From positions 3,782,001-3,846,000 of the forward strand of contig JBBMOL010000016.1 in the NCBI GenBank assembly GCA_037954665.1: a stretch of 64,000 nucleotides of DNA, given 5' to 3'. Within the stretch, counting starts at the first letter, position 1. Each line of letters opens with the position of its first letter. The translations under genes and the position numbers were made by a program. This DNA comes from Laguncularia racemosa (taxonomy: Eukaryota > Streptophyta > Magnoliopsida > Myrtales > Combretaceae). The notes beneath the pieces are model-generated. The model saw only the letters and a program-made list of their open reading frames with translations, did not search any database and was not told the origin of the DNA. Below, piece after piece: positions 23,370 through 35,098 of the stretch.

Positions 23370-24860
23370 AACCAATGAAGCTTCCACCCAATGGGACAAA
23401 GTCACTGAAGTATTCATCTTATTCACTAGATGTCTCGTACAACTCTTGTGTGCAACTCCTTACCTTCGACCAATCCTCCACACAAGCTAGTGGCTCAACC
23501 TTGACTAGTGACAGTTATGATTGCTGTTGTGACAGGATAAGGCTCGTCGTACTGAATATCTGTTCAATAGCTACCGTTAATGCGAGAGTAGCTAAAACCT
23601 AACGAGTCATGCGAGAGAGTATACAATATGTCTTCCTATGCCACCTCCACCAGTTGAGGATGTTGAAATCTGTGATACTGTTGTCACTAAATTCGAAGTG
23701 CGTATTAAAGTAATCGTTAAGTTCAGTGTACTCGGTTGACCCAAAATGGTGCTGCTTCAACCTTTGCAACATCATTCGTTACGCAATGAGGTTGTGATCA
23801 TGCATGGTACCATGTGAGCCAAGGGATAATGAGGAAGTTCAAGACACTTGACTATCGAATGTAGTGCAAAAGTTAAAATATAATTATTCCATCACCCGGA
23901 CCGCTTGACATAGTTCTTGCACAACGGTAATGGCATAGGTGTCTTCTGTGTCATAGAATGCATCAACAATGGAATAATACAAATTAAGATACTCTAATAA
24001 CATGACATCGTGGATCCAAAATAGAAGAAACTAAATAAATGGCTAGAATTTATCTATAATGCTGCAACCATATCATTTATAGTCACTTGCAAAAAAGGGT
24101 CAGATCGAGCATCGAGCAGCACCGATAGTATATCCACCGCATTCATAAGGAAAAAAATGAACACTAGTCTAGTACAATTGCGAAAATGTTAGAGTCCAAT
24201 CATGAAAAACTCTTAAAAGATTTAACATTCTACTGCATACATCCCAATCGTTGGGGTGCAGTGGAATGTCTGGGACATTCATGATAGGAAAAAAACATAA
24301 TACATCTTTATAAGTAATTGTACTTTGTAAAAGTCGATAGGTGGAATTTCACCTATGCTTAATATCCTTTCTAAATTTTTTAGGTCGCATTCCATTTTCA
24401 GTACAAAATCTCTGCCATACCTTATTTACAAAAGAATGGTCAATAAAAAAAAATACTAGTTGTCTTATTTAGGACATTTTAAAATCTAAACAGTTCATAC
24501 CGTCTTTAACACAAATATTTAAAATGTGGTAGGTATATTGAATGTGGAAAACTGTCCCACCTAACATGGGTTGACATAAAATTTAAAGTTCATCAATGAA
24601 TGTTATGTTAGCGACCACATTGTCAAATCTAATAGAAAATTTTTTTTTTTTGTTAAACCTATTCACCTAAAATAATACTTATAATATGGAAAATATTTTG
24701 CGCTATATGGCGATCGTTGAAAACCCTTAAAGCTATTAGTCTTTTTTTGTACCTACCACGCATCGTTTATCTAATAGCATGTAACTCTCATGTGTGAATC
24801 TTCTTGCTACAGATCGTTCCATATATCTACGTAAATGGAAACATGCGTCTCAAAAGAATT
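23370..24860 (-). pseudogene. hAT transposase remnants (second element)
   Basis: Minus-strand translation across stops gives HMRVTCY.INDAW.VQKK (about 24805-24740), a match to the catalytic-core block of hAT proteins. GGTVFHIQYTYHILNICVKDG follows (about 24570-24500), then FRKDIKHRWNSTYRLLQST (about 24380-24330). Near 23520-23480 VEPLACVEDWSKV corresponds to the end of the dimerisation domain. Stops and frameshifts throughout show long inactivity, and it differs from the hAT at 11.7-13.8 kb. Confidence 0.75.
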
Positions 24861-26340
24861 GAAAAAAACGGTTAATTCAAGTTTACTGTTGTGATACAGC
24901 TTAAAAGTGGTTATTTGTATGGTTTTTGGATCGTAAGTCTGTAAGCTTAGATTCGGCGCTTCTCGCTCGTACTCCAACCAGTGCGAGGAAGCTACATGAC
25001 TCCATGATAAATTACACTTTACTAAGCATTCTGCAAATAGAACTTGTTGCCTATCAGCAGAATAACAAAATAGGCCTTCTCCTTGTAATCCTGTTGACTA
25101 TGAAATTTGTTGCTACAATTTATCTATACCGAACTCCATGAGGTGCTTCTCTCACATGTGCCTACTGAAGGTACCATATCCCTCTCCCTTTTTCCACACA
25201 TAACTTGATTGATAGTAGTTGCAATAAGTATAGTTACTGCCATAAACCCTATAATTTTATGAAAATGTTTAGTAAAAATTTTTAATTTAAGTGGTACTAG
25301 TAGCTTACCCATAGAGTTGGATTGGCCACGTAAGTACCCTAGAATTTCTTCCTTTGACACTTCTTGCACATCGTCTTACCCTTCTCCTTCCACCTCCTCT
25401 TTACTATCTTGTCGTGGCAGCAATTCGCTTTGTCCACTAAAAGACCTTTTATGAAAGCTTGAGAGTAGCATCATCAAGTCCTCTAGGTGTTCTTTGGAAA
25501 AGTCATGGATATCATAATCATCCACTTCAAAATATTGTTGGGGCCCTCTTGTACAGATTTCCCCTTATCACTTTTGTTAAAACGATTCCTCTTAAAAAGA
25601 CCTAAACCGCCAAAATAACTTATCATTTTTTAATATTAAGATAATTATAAAATACCGATATGGGCAGATAAGAGGATGAAATATATTTAACAATTGACAA
25701 AAAATATAACAGAAATTATTTGTTAGGTATTGACAGTATAGAAGATTCGAGCACAGCAAATAGAAGATAAGAGCATATAGAATAAAAAATGAAAGCATAG
25801 AAAATTGAAGATGAGAGTAAAAGACAAATTTTTTGCATGGATAATTCTACTCTTCAAACTGTACTATCAATTTATACAACATCCAATAATACACTTAATT
25901 TCTTCTACTCTTTTATAACATTCAAATTTGAAAATTTGAACACATGCACGCTGCATCTACACCAACAGCTTAAACCTATTCTTCACTACCTGTAATCTTA
26001 TAAACCTACATGAATATTTTTTTCAAAATGCGCTCCATGCTTTCAAAATGTCTAAGTGCAAATTTGATTGTTTTTATCCTGTATCGTCTTTCCACGTTTC
26101 ACTCCGGCTGCCTTCTCTTTTGCTTTGTTTTTCTTCCCCAAAGTTGCAAAGTTGCAACTTTTGAAATTACATTCAATTATTACTGTTGTTCAAAACCGAA
26201 TTCCTACTTCCTTTGACATTTTTTTTCTTCTTTTTCTTCCTTTGCTGACAACATGTGTCAGCCTTTAAGTTGAATTTTTTCCTTCATTTTCTTCCTCCTC
26301 TACATTTCTTCTTTGTTGTCAACTTCAATTATTTTTTCTT
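24861..26340. other. 5' portion of the second hAT element, unassigned
   Basis: This should hold the transposase N-terminus (BED finger), but I could not read it. Short frames at 24926-25141, 25124-25369 and 26010-26268 lack recognisable motifs. Confidence 0.3.
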
Positions 26341-27846
26341 TTTTTGAACTTATATGGTGGGCCCAACCCACTGGTTCAATTGAACCTTAAACCGATGGGC
26401 CAAACCGGTAAGTTGTCAACCGGTTTGAGGCTAGCCAATTCACTGGGTTGCATAATGCATCTCGGCCTTCAAACTGCCGACTCGACGGTTCTTACTTGCT
26501 AGGTCGGTCCAGGTTGATTCACGGGTCAAAATCGACCCTCTCCTATATCTAAGCTCATGAAATTAATCAAATTTGAGTTGAATTTAAATATATATTAAAC
26601 TTTTTAAAGGAATTTAAGTTGAGCACTAGTGTTAATATAATTTCAATTGAAAGGAATATAACATTTTCTGAATACTTGAGTCTAAAGATGTTTAGTTAAG
26701 ATGAGTTCAAACTTATCGAGTAATACTTTCAGTTAAATTCAAACTATAAAGTTAAAGGCCAATCAAGCACTTGTTTCAGTTTATTTAAACTTTTAGTCTA
26801 ATCTTTTAAACAACCGAATTCTCATGTTTAAGATGCTTAAAATTTGAGCATTTATCAAGTTGAAATTGTCACATAGTTTTTTTTTTCAAAGTTCACAATC
26901 AGCCAATTTATGACATAATTGCAATTTTTCGGGGCGTTATTGTAGAAGATCTACCTCGAATTCGGTAATCACTCGGAAAGAAAAGGAAAGGAAAGGAAGA
27001 AAAAAAAACAAGAGAATACAAGTGGAATTAGGTGAAGAATTAAAACCCTCAATAGCTAAAGTGCAAAGTTCCATCTTACCAACCAACCTGCTGTAATCAT
27101 GCTGAAATGATCGGGTGGGCCGCTTTTGACCCATATACCTGCTCCACTGTGTTGGCCAGGAGCAACACTAACATTGTACACGGTCACAGACCCACCAACA
27201 GTATATTTGGTGATATCCGCATTCGTTAAATACACATAAGCCCACTGAAAATAAATCTAAGTCAATTTATGCATCTGACCAAAATCAAACTGAACCGGAA
27301 ACTTTTTTTTTTTTCCTTGTTTGATTCTATTCACATTTTAATTTAGGAGGTTCAAAAAAAAAAAAATTCCTTTCCACATCAACCATGAAATTGAACCAAA
27401 CAAAAATATATATTATTGGCTGAAAAAGGGCGAAAAGAACATAGCCGGAAACTTTGACTCTCCTATGTTGCAATTCAATTCCTACTAACATCCAAATAGT
27501 GGAATCAAACTGGAAAGCAAAATAAAAATAAATAAATAAATAAAGTATAATAGCTTGGTTTAATTTAGTAATTAAAGCATGCATTAAGGACATAACCAGT
27601 GAAAGATGCGAGAGGGTATATGTAGTACATGAGCACCAGTGGTTGCTGCGTGTTGTTGTATGGTAGAAACTCGAAAATGTTTATTTGGAATAGATCTTAT
27701 ACTTATTTAAGTCCTCTTTCTTAATCCTCTTTTATGGGCACAGTTCCGTGGGGGTAAGGTTTCCTATCCCCATACTGCACGGATTCCGCACCAATATCAG
27801 AATCTTCAGGATTGTTGACCGATGCTAATGCTGAGCTTGGTTTTCT

Positions 27847-29397
27847 CTGTAAAAGAAGAAATCAAACATCCACAAATAAAGTAAATAATAATAGTAATAA
27901 CAATAGCAGGAAATTCTTAAGATATATCCAATTAGGGTTGAACAAGTATAGGATCGACACAGTATAAATCCCTATTTGTATACTATCTCGTAGTTATAGG
28001 TTTTTAAATTTTAATCAAGAACCTATCATCTTAAATACAAAAATATCTTAAAATTTGTTACCTAAAGAACTTTAAGATATAGAACACCCAGTCAAGTATA
28101 TTAAATTTTTTATTATATTTTTATGATATCAATTTTTCCATGTATTTGTAACCATTATATTTATCAATTCGGTAATTTCTATAAATTCAATTGTATTTTT
28201 GTAAATCATGTATTTCTCATGAAAGCATACGTCATGAGTCTTATAATATAACTTCAAATAATTTATCACCTATTATTTAGCTTAGGTTTGCTTGCTTAAA
28301 ATAAATATAACACTGAATCCATCACCATATTTCTATTAATACAAGAACATCTAATGAAAAACATAATATGATATGGTAAATCAAGCTTCAAACAATTTTA
28401 ACTCAAATACAATCATTCTTTTTAAAGGAGCAAATGTGTTTTGGTCTTGATCATGTATTAAGTTAAAATGTTATATTTTATCATTCTCAATATTATTAAT
28501 TAAAACTTTTTATAAGATAAATATAGGATATACTAAAGCCTATACCCCGTATATCATATAATATCATACCTTGAGATAGTAAGTTCTATAGAAAGGGAAT
28601 CAAAACCTAAAATCTAATCTCACTCATTCTAAATTTAATTATGAAATTAATGAGTTAATTTTAATGATCCTACTAACTGGATACATGTTTTTTATTTAGA
28701 AATCAGTTTGAATTTTACGACATTAATTTCTATTCATTTTTAGTTTTACTTAATGACTGGACAAAGTTTTAATATTTCAATAGATAAAATACTCTTCCTA
28801 GTGAAAAGGGGAAAGAAAAGGACAACACACTCTTTCAAAGGTTATTATTTAAAAAATAAACATGTTCTCACTTATTTAATTTTCCTCTTTCCTTGTCACC
28901 TTGTTTTAATTACAATACTCAATCATCTCCTTTACAATCTTTTTTAATAAGTTTTACTATTTTATTTTTGAAAATACAATACATAGAGAAGGCAATCTAT
29001 CTGAAATCAAAACGTAATCGGATACATATATGATGTTTGCAGAAATATCCAACTTTAAATTAAAAAGGTACAAATAAAAAACCTAACCAATAAAAATCTT
29101 AATTGAGGAGTTAAATATAAGTTTATACCTAAACATTATGATTGTTTCGTAGATTCGTGGATATCAATGGTATTTCCTTCTTTAATCTAAATAACTAAAT
29201 AATATAAAAAGTTTTTTTTACAATATAATATATATAATAATAAGATTAAACTTGTACAACAAATTGGAACAATTTTGGAAAATGTAAACGTACTTTCAAA
29301 CTATTTAGGAATCACAAAGGCATAACCGAAGAAATCACAAGTGGCGATAATATTAGGCGCCCAACGACGACTTGAAAATACATGCATAATTTAAAAA
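27847..29397. other. Intronic AT-rich sequence of the neprosin pseudogene
   Basis: This lies between the exon 3 and exon 1 remnants. The exon 2 block (IDCVD.NKQPA.DHPLL in the paralogue) was looked for and not found, so it was probably deleted. Confidence 0.4.
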
Positions 29398-29580
29398 CTA
29401 CGTACCCAACCAGGCGCACTCAAAAGTCAAAACTGTTGTCCGCGGTGGCTGGTTAAGAACTTTTAATTTTAGTTGCCCCTCCAAGTCCAAGGCAATGTCA
29501 GCTTCAACAGTATCCATGCTGCCTAAGACAAAGTAGAGTAGCTGTGTTCCACATGGGAGGAATATTCGGTACGGGTCCAA

Positions 29581-30980
29581 TTACTTGATTTGCAACTTTA
29601 TCTTTTGTGCTTTCACATCAAGACTCTCTCACCAAATTCGCTGTGACAAAGCCATGGGAAAAGTTTTTCTGACAAATAATAATGTGATTTCCGACTACAT
29701 GGAATGACCTTTCCTCCGAATTTGAAAAATACCCTGTGTTAGGATTACTACCGACTCTCTCTAGCCTTCTGGGGAAAGTGCCAACTGTAATCGACTCTCT
29801 TAGGGAAAAAAAAATTATTATTAAAATTTATTTTGAAGCCTAAATATTATTATAAATTTTAATATTGTTAAGCGCTTAAGTGCTTAAGATTATAAGTTGA
29901 ACTTTTATTAGAGTCATTTTTATTTTTTTAATTAGTTTTATTGTTTATCTCTTAATGAATTATTTTCGTCCCCATTTACTTTTTTTTCCAGCATAATTAA
30001 TAAAATTAGATTTCATAAATAAAAATATAATAATTTACTAAATAAATTCTTATTAAATACTATTTATTTTTAAATAACTTTATGATAAATAATAATTATA
30101 TTTAATCTTTCAAATATATTGCATAAAATATTTGTAAATAATAACTATCATTATTTGAAATACTAACGTTTCATATATGCATTGGAATGGATATTATAGA
30201 ATTATTGATTGTCTAATATTATATTAAAAAAAGATTTTTTTTGACATTATTAATGAAATAATTTTACAAAGTTAGTATAAAAAATTATAAATACTAGTAT
30301 TTATATTATATTGTCTTTTTTATTCTACTTGTAATTTTTTGTTTAAATACATATAATTTATTTTTATTAATGACAAAACTAACACAAGTTTTAAATCTTG
30401 ATTCCATTTTTTTATAAATAAAATAGCAGTAACCTTTCAATCAATATATATGCCCTAATGAAATTATAATAAGTTTATTCTCTTTTAACTTTTTATTAGG
30501 TACACTTATTTTTATGTATAAAAGATGAATTATGACTATAATAATAAGTGCATTCTTTTTTTTTTTTACATATAATTCTAATATTAATGTAAGTATTGTA
30601 AGTCTGGTCCCCTATTATTATGGTTTTGCATCCACTCCTAGGTGGATTTATCTTGTTCTTTCTTTTCTTGTCCACATTTTCATATCTTCCCCATTTCTCT
30701 TTAGTGGTCTATTAGCTATGCTTTCTTTTTTGGAAAAACTTTCAATTAAGAGAGAAAGAAGCCAATCGCTAGAGAATGAGGAGCCCTCTTTGACAACCAA
30801 GGAAAACAAAGAGCTTGTGGAAAAGAGCATGCATCAACTCCCTGCAGAAGAGTTTATCAAAGACAAAAACACAATACTCACATGTAAAGAAAAAAGAAGG
30901 TCAGAGTTTGAAAGTCAACTCATTGAGATTAAAGTAGGTCAATAGCTGGTTTGATTTTGGTTGTGGTGGCTAGCTTAAAG
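29581..30980. other. Intergenic AT-rich sequence
   Basis: No gene recognised. An open frame at 30532-30945 (137 residues) starts in a hydrophobic low-complexity stretch, ends in a Lys/Glu-rich segment, and matches nothing I know. It precedes the LINE endonuclease. Confidence 0.35.
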
Positions 30981-30984
30981 CCAC

Positions 30985-33900
30985 CCAAGTGCCATGATAG
31001 CCTTAAGTTACAACCATTAAGGTTTGGGTCAACCTTCGATAGTAAGAGCTTCAACACCCAATTTGATGCTACAAACCCAACGTAGTGTTCTTAATGGAGA
31101 CTAGAAATAAGTTCATGAAGATTGAACCTTTGTGAAAAGCTGTTCACTTTGATCAATGTCTTTATAAGGATTCATTTGGCCTCTATAGGGAACTAACATT
31201 ATGGTGAAACAATTGTACTCAAGTAGATATTTTGTCCTCACCTCAAAACATTATAGATACTTAGGTTTGAGATACAAATTTAATGGTTGGAATGAGGATT
31301 TCTTAGTGTTATGCATGCCCTAAATTCAAACAATTATTAAAGTTTTTGAATTGTTTGAAAAGTATTACATGTGACATCAATGATTGTTGGCTAGTTAGAG
31401 GGGATCTTAATGAAATAAAAAAGAAAAGAGAGGAAAAATTAGTTGGCTATGATAAACCGCTAAAACAAAGCCTAGGTTTCAATGAAATGATAGATGATTG
31501 TTAACTAGTGGATGTGGGCTACCAAAGGCAATATTTCACTTGGTTGAATGGTAGATTTAATGAGGTTTTAGTTAGGTAAAGGCTTGATAGGAGCTTAATA
31601 AATTATCAATGGGCATAACCTTTTATTGACTTTGTTGCTCAATGATTAGACCATCCACCACTATTGTTAAAGACTAAGACCAATGAGGTGAGAGGAACTC
31701 AGTTATTTAGATTTGAATAAGGATAGATGTCTGTGGAGGGCTGTAAGGAAACCATTGAACAAACTTGGATCTCAAACAAAGTAAAGGCTAATATTCAAGG
31801 ACTAATGCTAAAGTAAATGAGTGTAAGAGCGCATTGTTAGTTTGGAGAAGAAACTAGAAGTGGCGCAAAGTAAAGAGGCTTTCAGCTTGAACCCTTGTGA
31901 AAAAAGAGGCTATGAGCTAAACTTAATGAAGCACTTCAACAAGAAGTAATGTATTAATAGATAAGGTCAAGACAACTTTGGTTGAAATGTGGTGATAAGA
32001 ATACCGAATTCTTCCATTAGTTCGCCTTATTAAGAAGAAGGAGAAATAAGTTTGCTAGAATTATAAACAAGGACATTACTGGAAATTGGATGGAAAAGGA
32101 GGAAGAAATAGCGATGATCTATTTAGAATTTTTCAAGAATTCATAGGCATTAGAGGGTATTGTTAATCACTCTCAAGTATTGGAGTACATAGATGAGATG
32201 ATCACTTCTAAACAAAACAAGTGGTTAATTCAACCCATAGAAGATGTAGAAGTGAAGTTAACCGTTTTCAATTTGAGATCCCTAAAAGCTCCACATTTAT
32301 ATGGGTTCAACAAGCTTTTCTATCAACTAAATGGCAAAATTTTATGGACCTTTTTCACAAAAATAGTTGAAGCATTTCTTTGGCACAAGTGTGTTTCCTC
32401 ATAACTTTAACTCTACATATCTCATCTTGGACCTAATGTCTAGTACACCTAAAAACATTTCCCATTTTAGACCTATTAATCTTTGCAACTTCTCTTATAA
32501 GATTATTTCCATGATATTAGCAAAAAGGTTGCAATCAATTCTTGATTCTATTATAACCCCCTTTCAAAGTTCTTTTGTTCTAGGTTGGCTCATACAAGAC
32601 TATGTGATAATAGCCTATGAATTCTTCCATAACCTCAAATTGAAAAAAGTATGGTTATAAACATTCTTGTGCTATTAAAATAGATATGGCAAAAGCATAT
32701 GATAGAGCAAAGTGGAGTTTTTTAGCAGCTCTAATGAGAAAAAATGGGCTTTGATGTGAAATGGATTTCATAGATAATGAGCTATGTATCTTCTATTTCT
32801 TATAACCTGATGGTCAATGGAAAAGGTTTAGGAAATTTCAAACCTTTTGTAAGAGACTGAAGCAAGGAGACCTTATCTCTCCACCTTTTTATTTTAGTAG
32901 CCGATACTTTCTCCACAATGATTCATAAAGAGAGGTTAAGAGGAAACTTAAAAGGTCTTAAAACTAAAGAAAATAGCCTTAAACTTACCTATTTATTTTT
33001 TTCAGATGATTCGTTACTTTATGCTGAAGCTTCTCTAGAGAATATTGCTAATTTTAAAGCTACTATAATGCCTCAAGATAACTAGTAAGCTTTTAGAATT
33101 CTTCAATTTCTTTCAATAAGAATACTCTTAAGGAGATTAAAGATCTTCTTAAAATCCTTTTCATATACCAAAGACAAATGTCTTTAAGATAGATTTGGGC
33201 TCCCCATAGAATGGGTTAGATCCAAAAGTGAAGCTCTAAGTGCATTTAAGGAGAGAATTTTAATGAAACTTCAAGGGTAGAAAAATCTCTTACTTTCACC
33301 AAGAGGGAGAGAAATTCTCATGAAGTCAATTGCTTTTGTAATTCCAAACTAAGCAATGAGTATCTTTAAATTTCTCAAAAGTTGGTGTAAGGAAGAAGTT
33401 TCTATGATTACAAGGTTGTGAGGAGGAGATGATGCTGATAGGAAAATTCATTTTAAAAAGCCGAAATGACCTAACTATCTTAAAGACCAATGGTGGAATA
33501 GGTTTTAAGACCTCGAGCTTTTCGATCAATCTAGCTTCATTAGGTAAAATTGCTTGGAGAATTCATAAGAGACCTAAAGCCCTTTAGGTGCAAACTCTTA
33601 AGAGTATCTACTTCCCTAACTCAAATTTCCTCAATGCAACAATAGGAGGAAATTTGTCATGGGGTTTGTAGAATATATTAGAAGGTATGAAGGTAACTGA
33701 TTTAAATTCTTATTGGTGGATTAGTGATGGTGAGAAGGTTAGCGTAAGAGGAGATTCTTGGGTTCCTTGTTTACCCTCTTTTAAGCTCTATCTAATTAAT
33801 CTTGAAGCTTACTATAATACTTTGAAAGTTTTCTTTCTTATTGATTTTGCAAATTGCTGGTGGCATCTAGGTGAGATTCAAAGGAATTTAACTAAAAAAC

Positions 33901-35098
33901 AACAGCAAGCTATTAGTGTTATTCACCTAGAAAATGAAAGTGGTTTCAAATTCTTTAGTGTGGACTTTGGACAAATCAAGATACAATGTTAAACTGGACA
34001 TAAGGGTCTCTATATTATGCAAACCAAGGATTTTTAGGTCTAATGATAGAGCATCTTTAAGCCATATTATTTGATAAGCAAGTGTGCAATATAACATGGA
34101 GCTCCAATTGTCTTCCAAAAATGAATCATTTCCTTTAGAAGGATTGCACAAACTGCATTGCTACTAATCAAAATCTTTCTAGATGTAAATTAAGAAGAAC
34201 TCCCATCTATAGGTTTTGTGAATCTATTGAATCAATAGAACAATGATCTTTCATAATCCTTAGACCAAACCCATTTAGTTTTAAACATTCAACTATAGGG
34301 GAAATCTTCTTATTATTAATAAAGTGGATGACTGGCTATTGTCTTTAGCAAAGGAAGCCATCTAGTGTGGTCTTGATTGGAAAGATCTAGTTATCGAGGC
34401 TATTGCCATGATGTGGAGTATATGGAATCATATAAATGAATATTTTTTTAACAAAACATGACCCTATACCTAGTTTAGTAATCATAAGATATGTTCATCT
34501 CCAAGTGAATTTATTGTTGTTATAAATTGCTCTACTATCAATGATTCATAGGTTTCCAAAAGCCCACATCAGTGAAATAAAAAATAAAATAAAAAGATAG
34601 AAAGGGGGTAATAAAATTGAATTGTGATGGAGCAATAAATGTCCCATTAAAGTAAGCGGAATATGGTTTTATTGCAGAAGATTTTGAAGCTAATTTCATA
34701 ATAGCTAAATGTTGTGTAACAAATAGCCTAGATATTGAACTTATAGAGGCTACTATAGTAAGAGAAGCGATGATTTCTGTGCAAAAAGCAAAGTGGATGA
34801 ACATTTAAGTTGAAACTGATAATTCCCTTCTTTTAAATAGTTTATGTGACTCTTCTAAAGCATGATAGGTGACTAGACCTATAATTAAAGACATTTTGAA
34901 TTTGAAACATTTCTTTTCTTTCGTTTCATTTTTTTAATAAATCAAAAAGTTAATGCTTGATCTTCTTTTCTTCTTTGTTATCTCCTTTATTTGTTAATAC
35001 TAGTTCTAGACCCTTTGACTTATAGGGCAACTTGAACCTAAACTATGTTTGTTTTTTGTTAATTTATGCTATTCCTTTTTTCTTGGCTAAAAAAAAAA
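30985..35098 (+). mobile_element. L1-type LINE, ORF2 decayed, with A-tail
   Basis: Plus-strand translation across many stops gives a full plant L1 ORF2 order. The endonuclease has LSYNH.GLGQPSIVRA at about 30996, CWLVRGDLNEI near 31390 and VDVGYQRQYFTWLNGRFNEV near 31515. The reverse transcriptase has NISHFRPINLCNFSYKIIS and LAKRLQSILDSIITPFQS at about 32450-32570, IKIDMAKAYDRAKWSF near 32680 and FFSDDSLLYAEAS near 33000, where the catalytic FADD is changed to FSDD. The RNase H-like C-terminus has KLNCDGAI and VETDNSLLLNSL near 34615-34840. The element ends at a poly-A run (35089-35098) after TTCTTGGCT. ORF1 was not found, so it is probably 5' truncated. Target duplications were not identified. 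Confidence 0.88.

Larger units (their letters stand above)
22756..26553 (-). mobile_element. Second hAT element, in intron 4 of the neprosin pseudogene
   Basis: The left end (CAGGGCTAGTTCAGAACCCG from 22760) and the reverse complement of the right end (GAGGGTCGATTTTGACCCG, near 26540) form imperfect terminal inverted repeats. Both are followed by GC-rich GGTCC/CCGG subterminal sequence. Flanking 8-mers CTCATGTA (22748-22755) and CTCATGAA (26554-26561) match at seven of eight positions, as expected for a hAT target duplication. The element separates exons 4 and 5 of the pseudogene. It contains transposase remnants on the minus strand. Confidence 0.65.
21713..29580 (-). pseudogene. Neprosin-domain (DUF239) pseudogene
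   Basis: Minus-strand pieces follow neprosin-family order. Exon 1 (about 29580-29430) has LDLEGQLKLKVLNQPPRT but no in-frame ATG at the expected place. Exon 2 is not found. Exon 3 starts at 27846 (RKPSSALASVNN...YPHGTVPIK) and then breaks by one extra base before RIKKEDLNKYK. Exon 4 (27244-27080) is intact, 55 codons, ending ITAGWL before a GTAAGA donor. Exon 5 (22495-22442) is intact, 18 codons, ASPELYGDNVTRLFTYWT. Exon 6 (22302-22202) begins GDADHSGCNDMLCQGFLQVD but has lost 43 bases relative to the paralogue at 40 kb and is out of frame. The last exon begins near 22045, has VDYWPNEVLPNL, shifts frame, then reads WGEFTPEGHNGTSPSPPLGS and HACYFENICYIDQDG. Intact members are secreted glutamic-peptidase-like proteins. 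The defects make this copy non-functional. Confidence 0.88.

Noticed and set aside
30532..30945. 137-residue open frame upstream of the LINE
   Set aside because: It has a hydrophobic low-complexity start in an AT/poly-T stretch, a Lys/Glu-rich tail and no domain. It probably stays open by chance.
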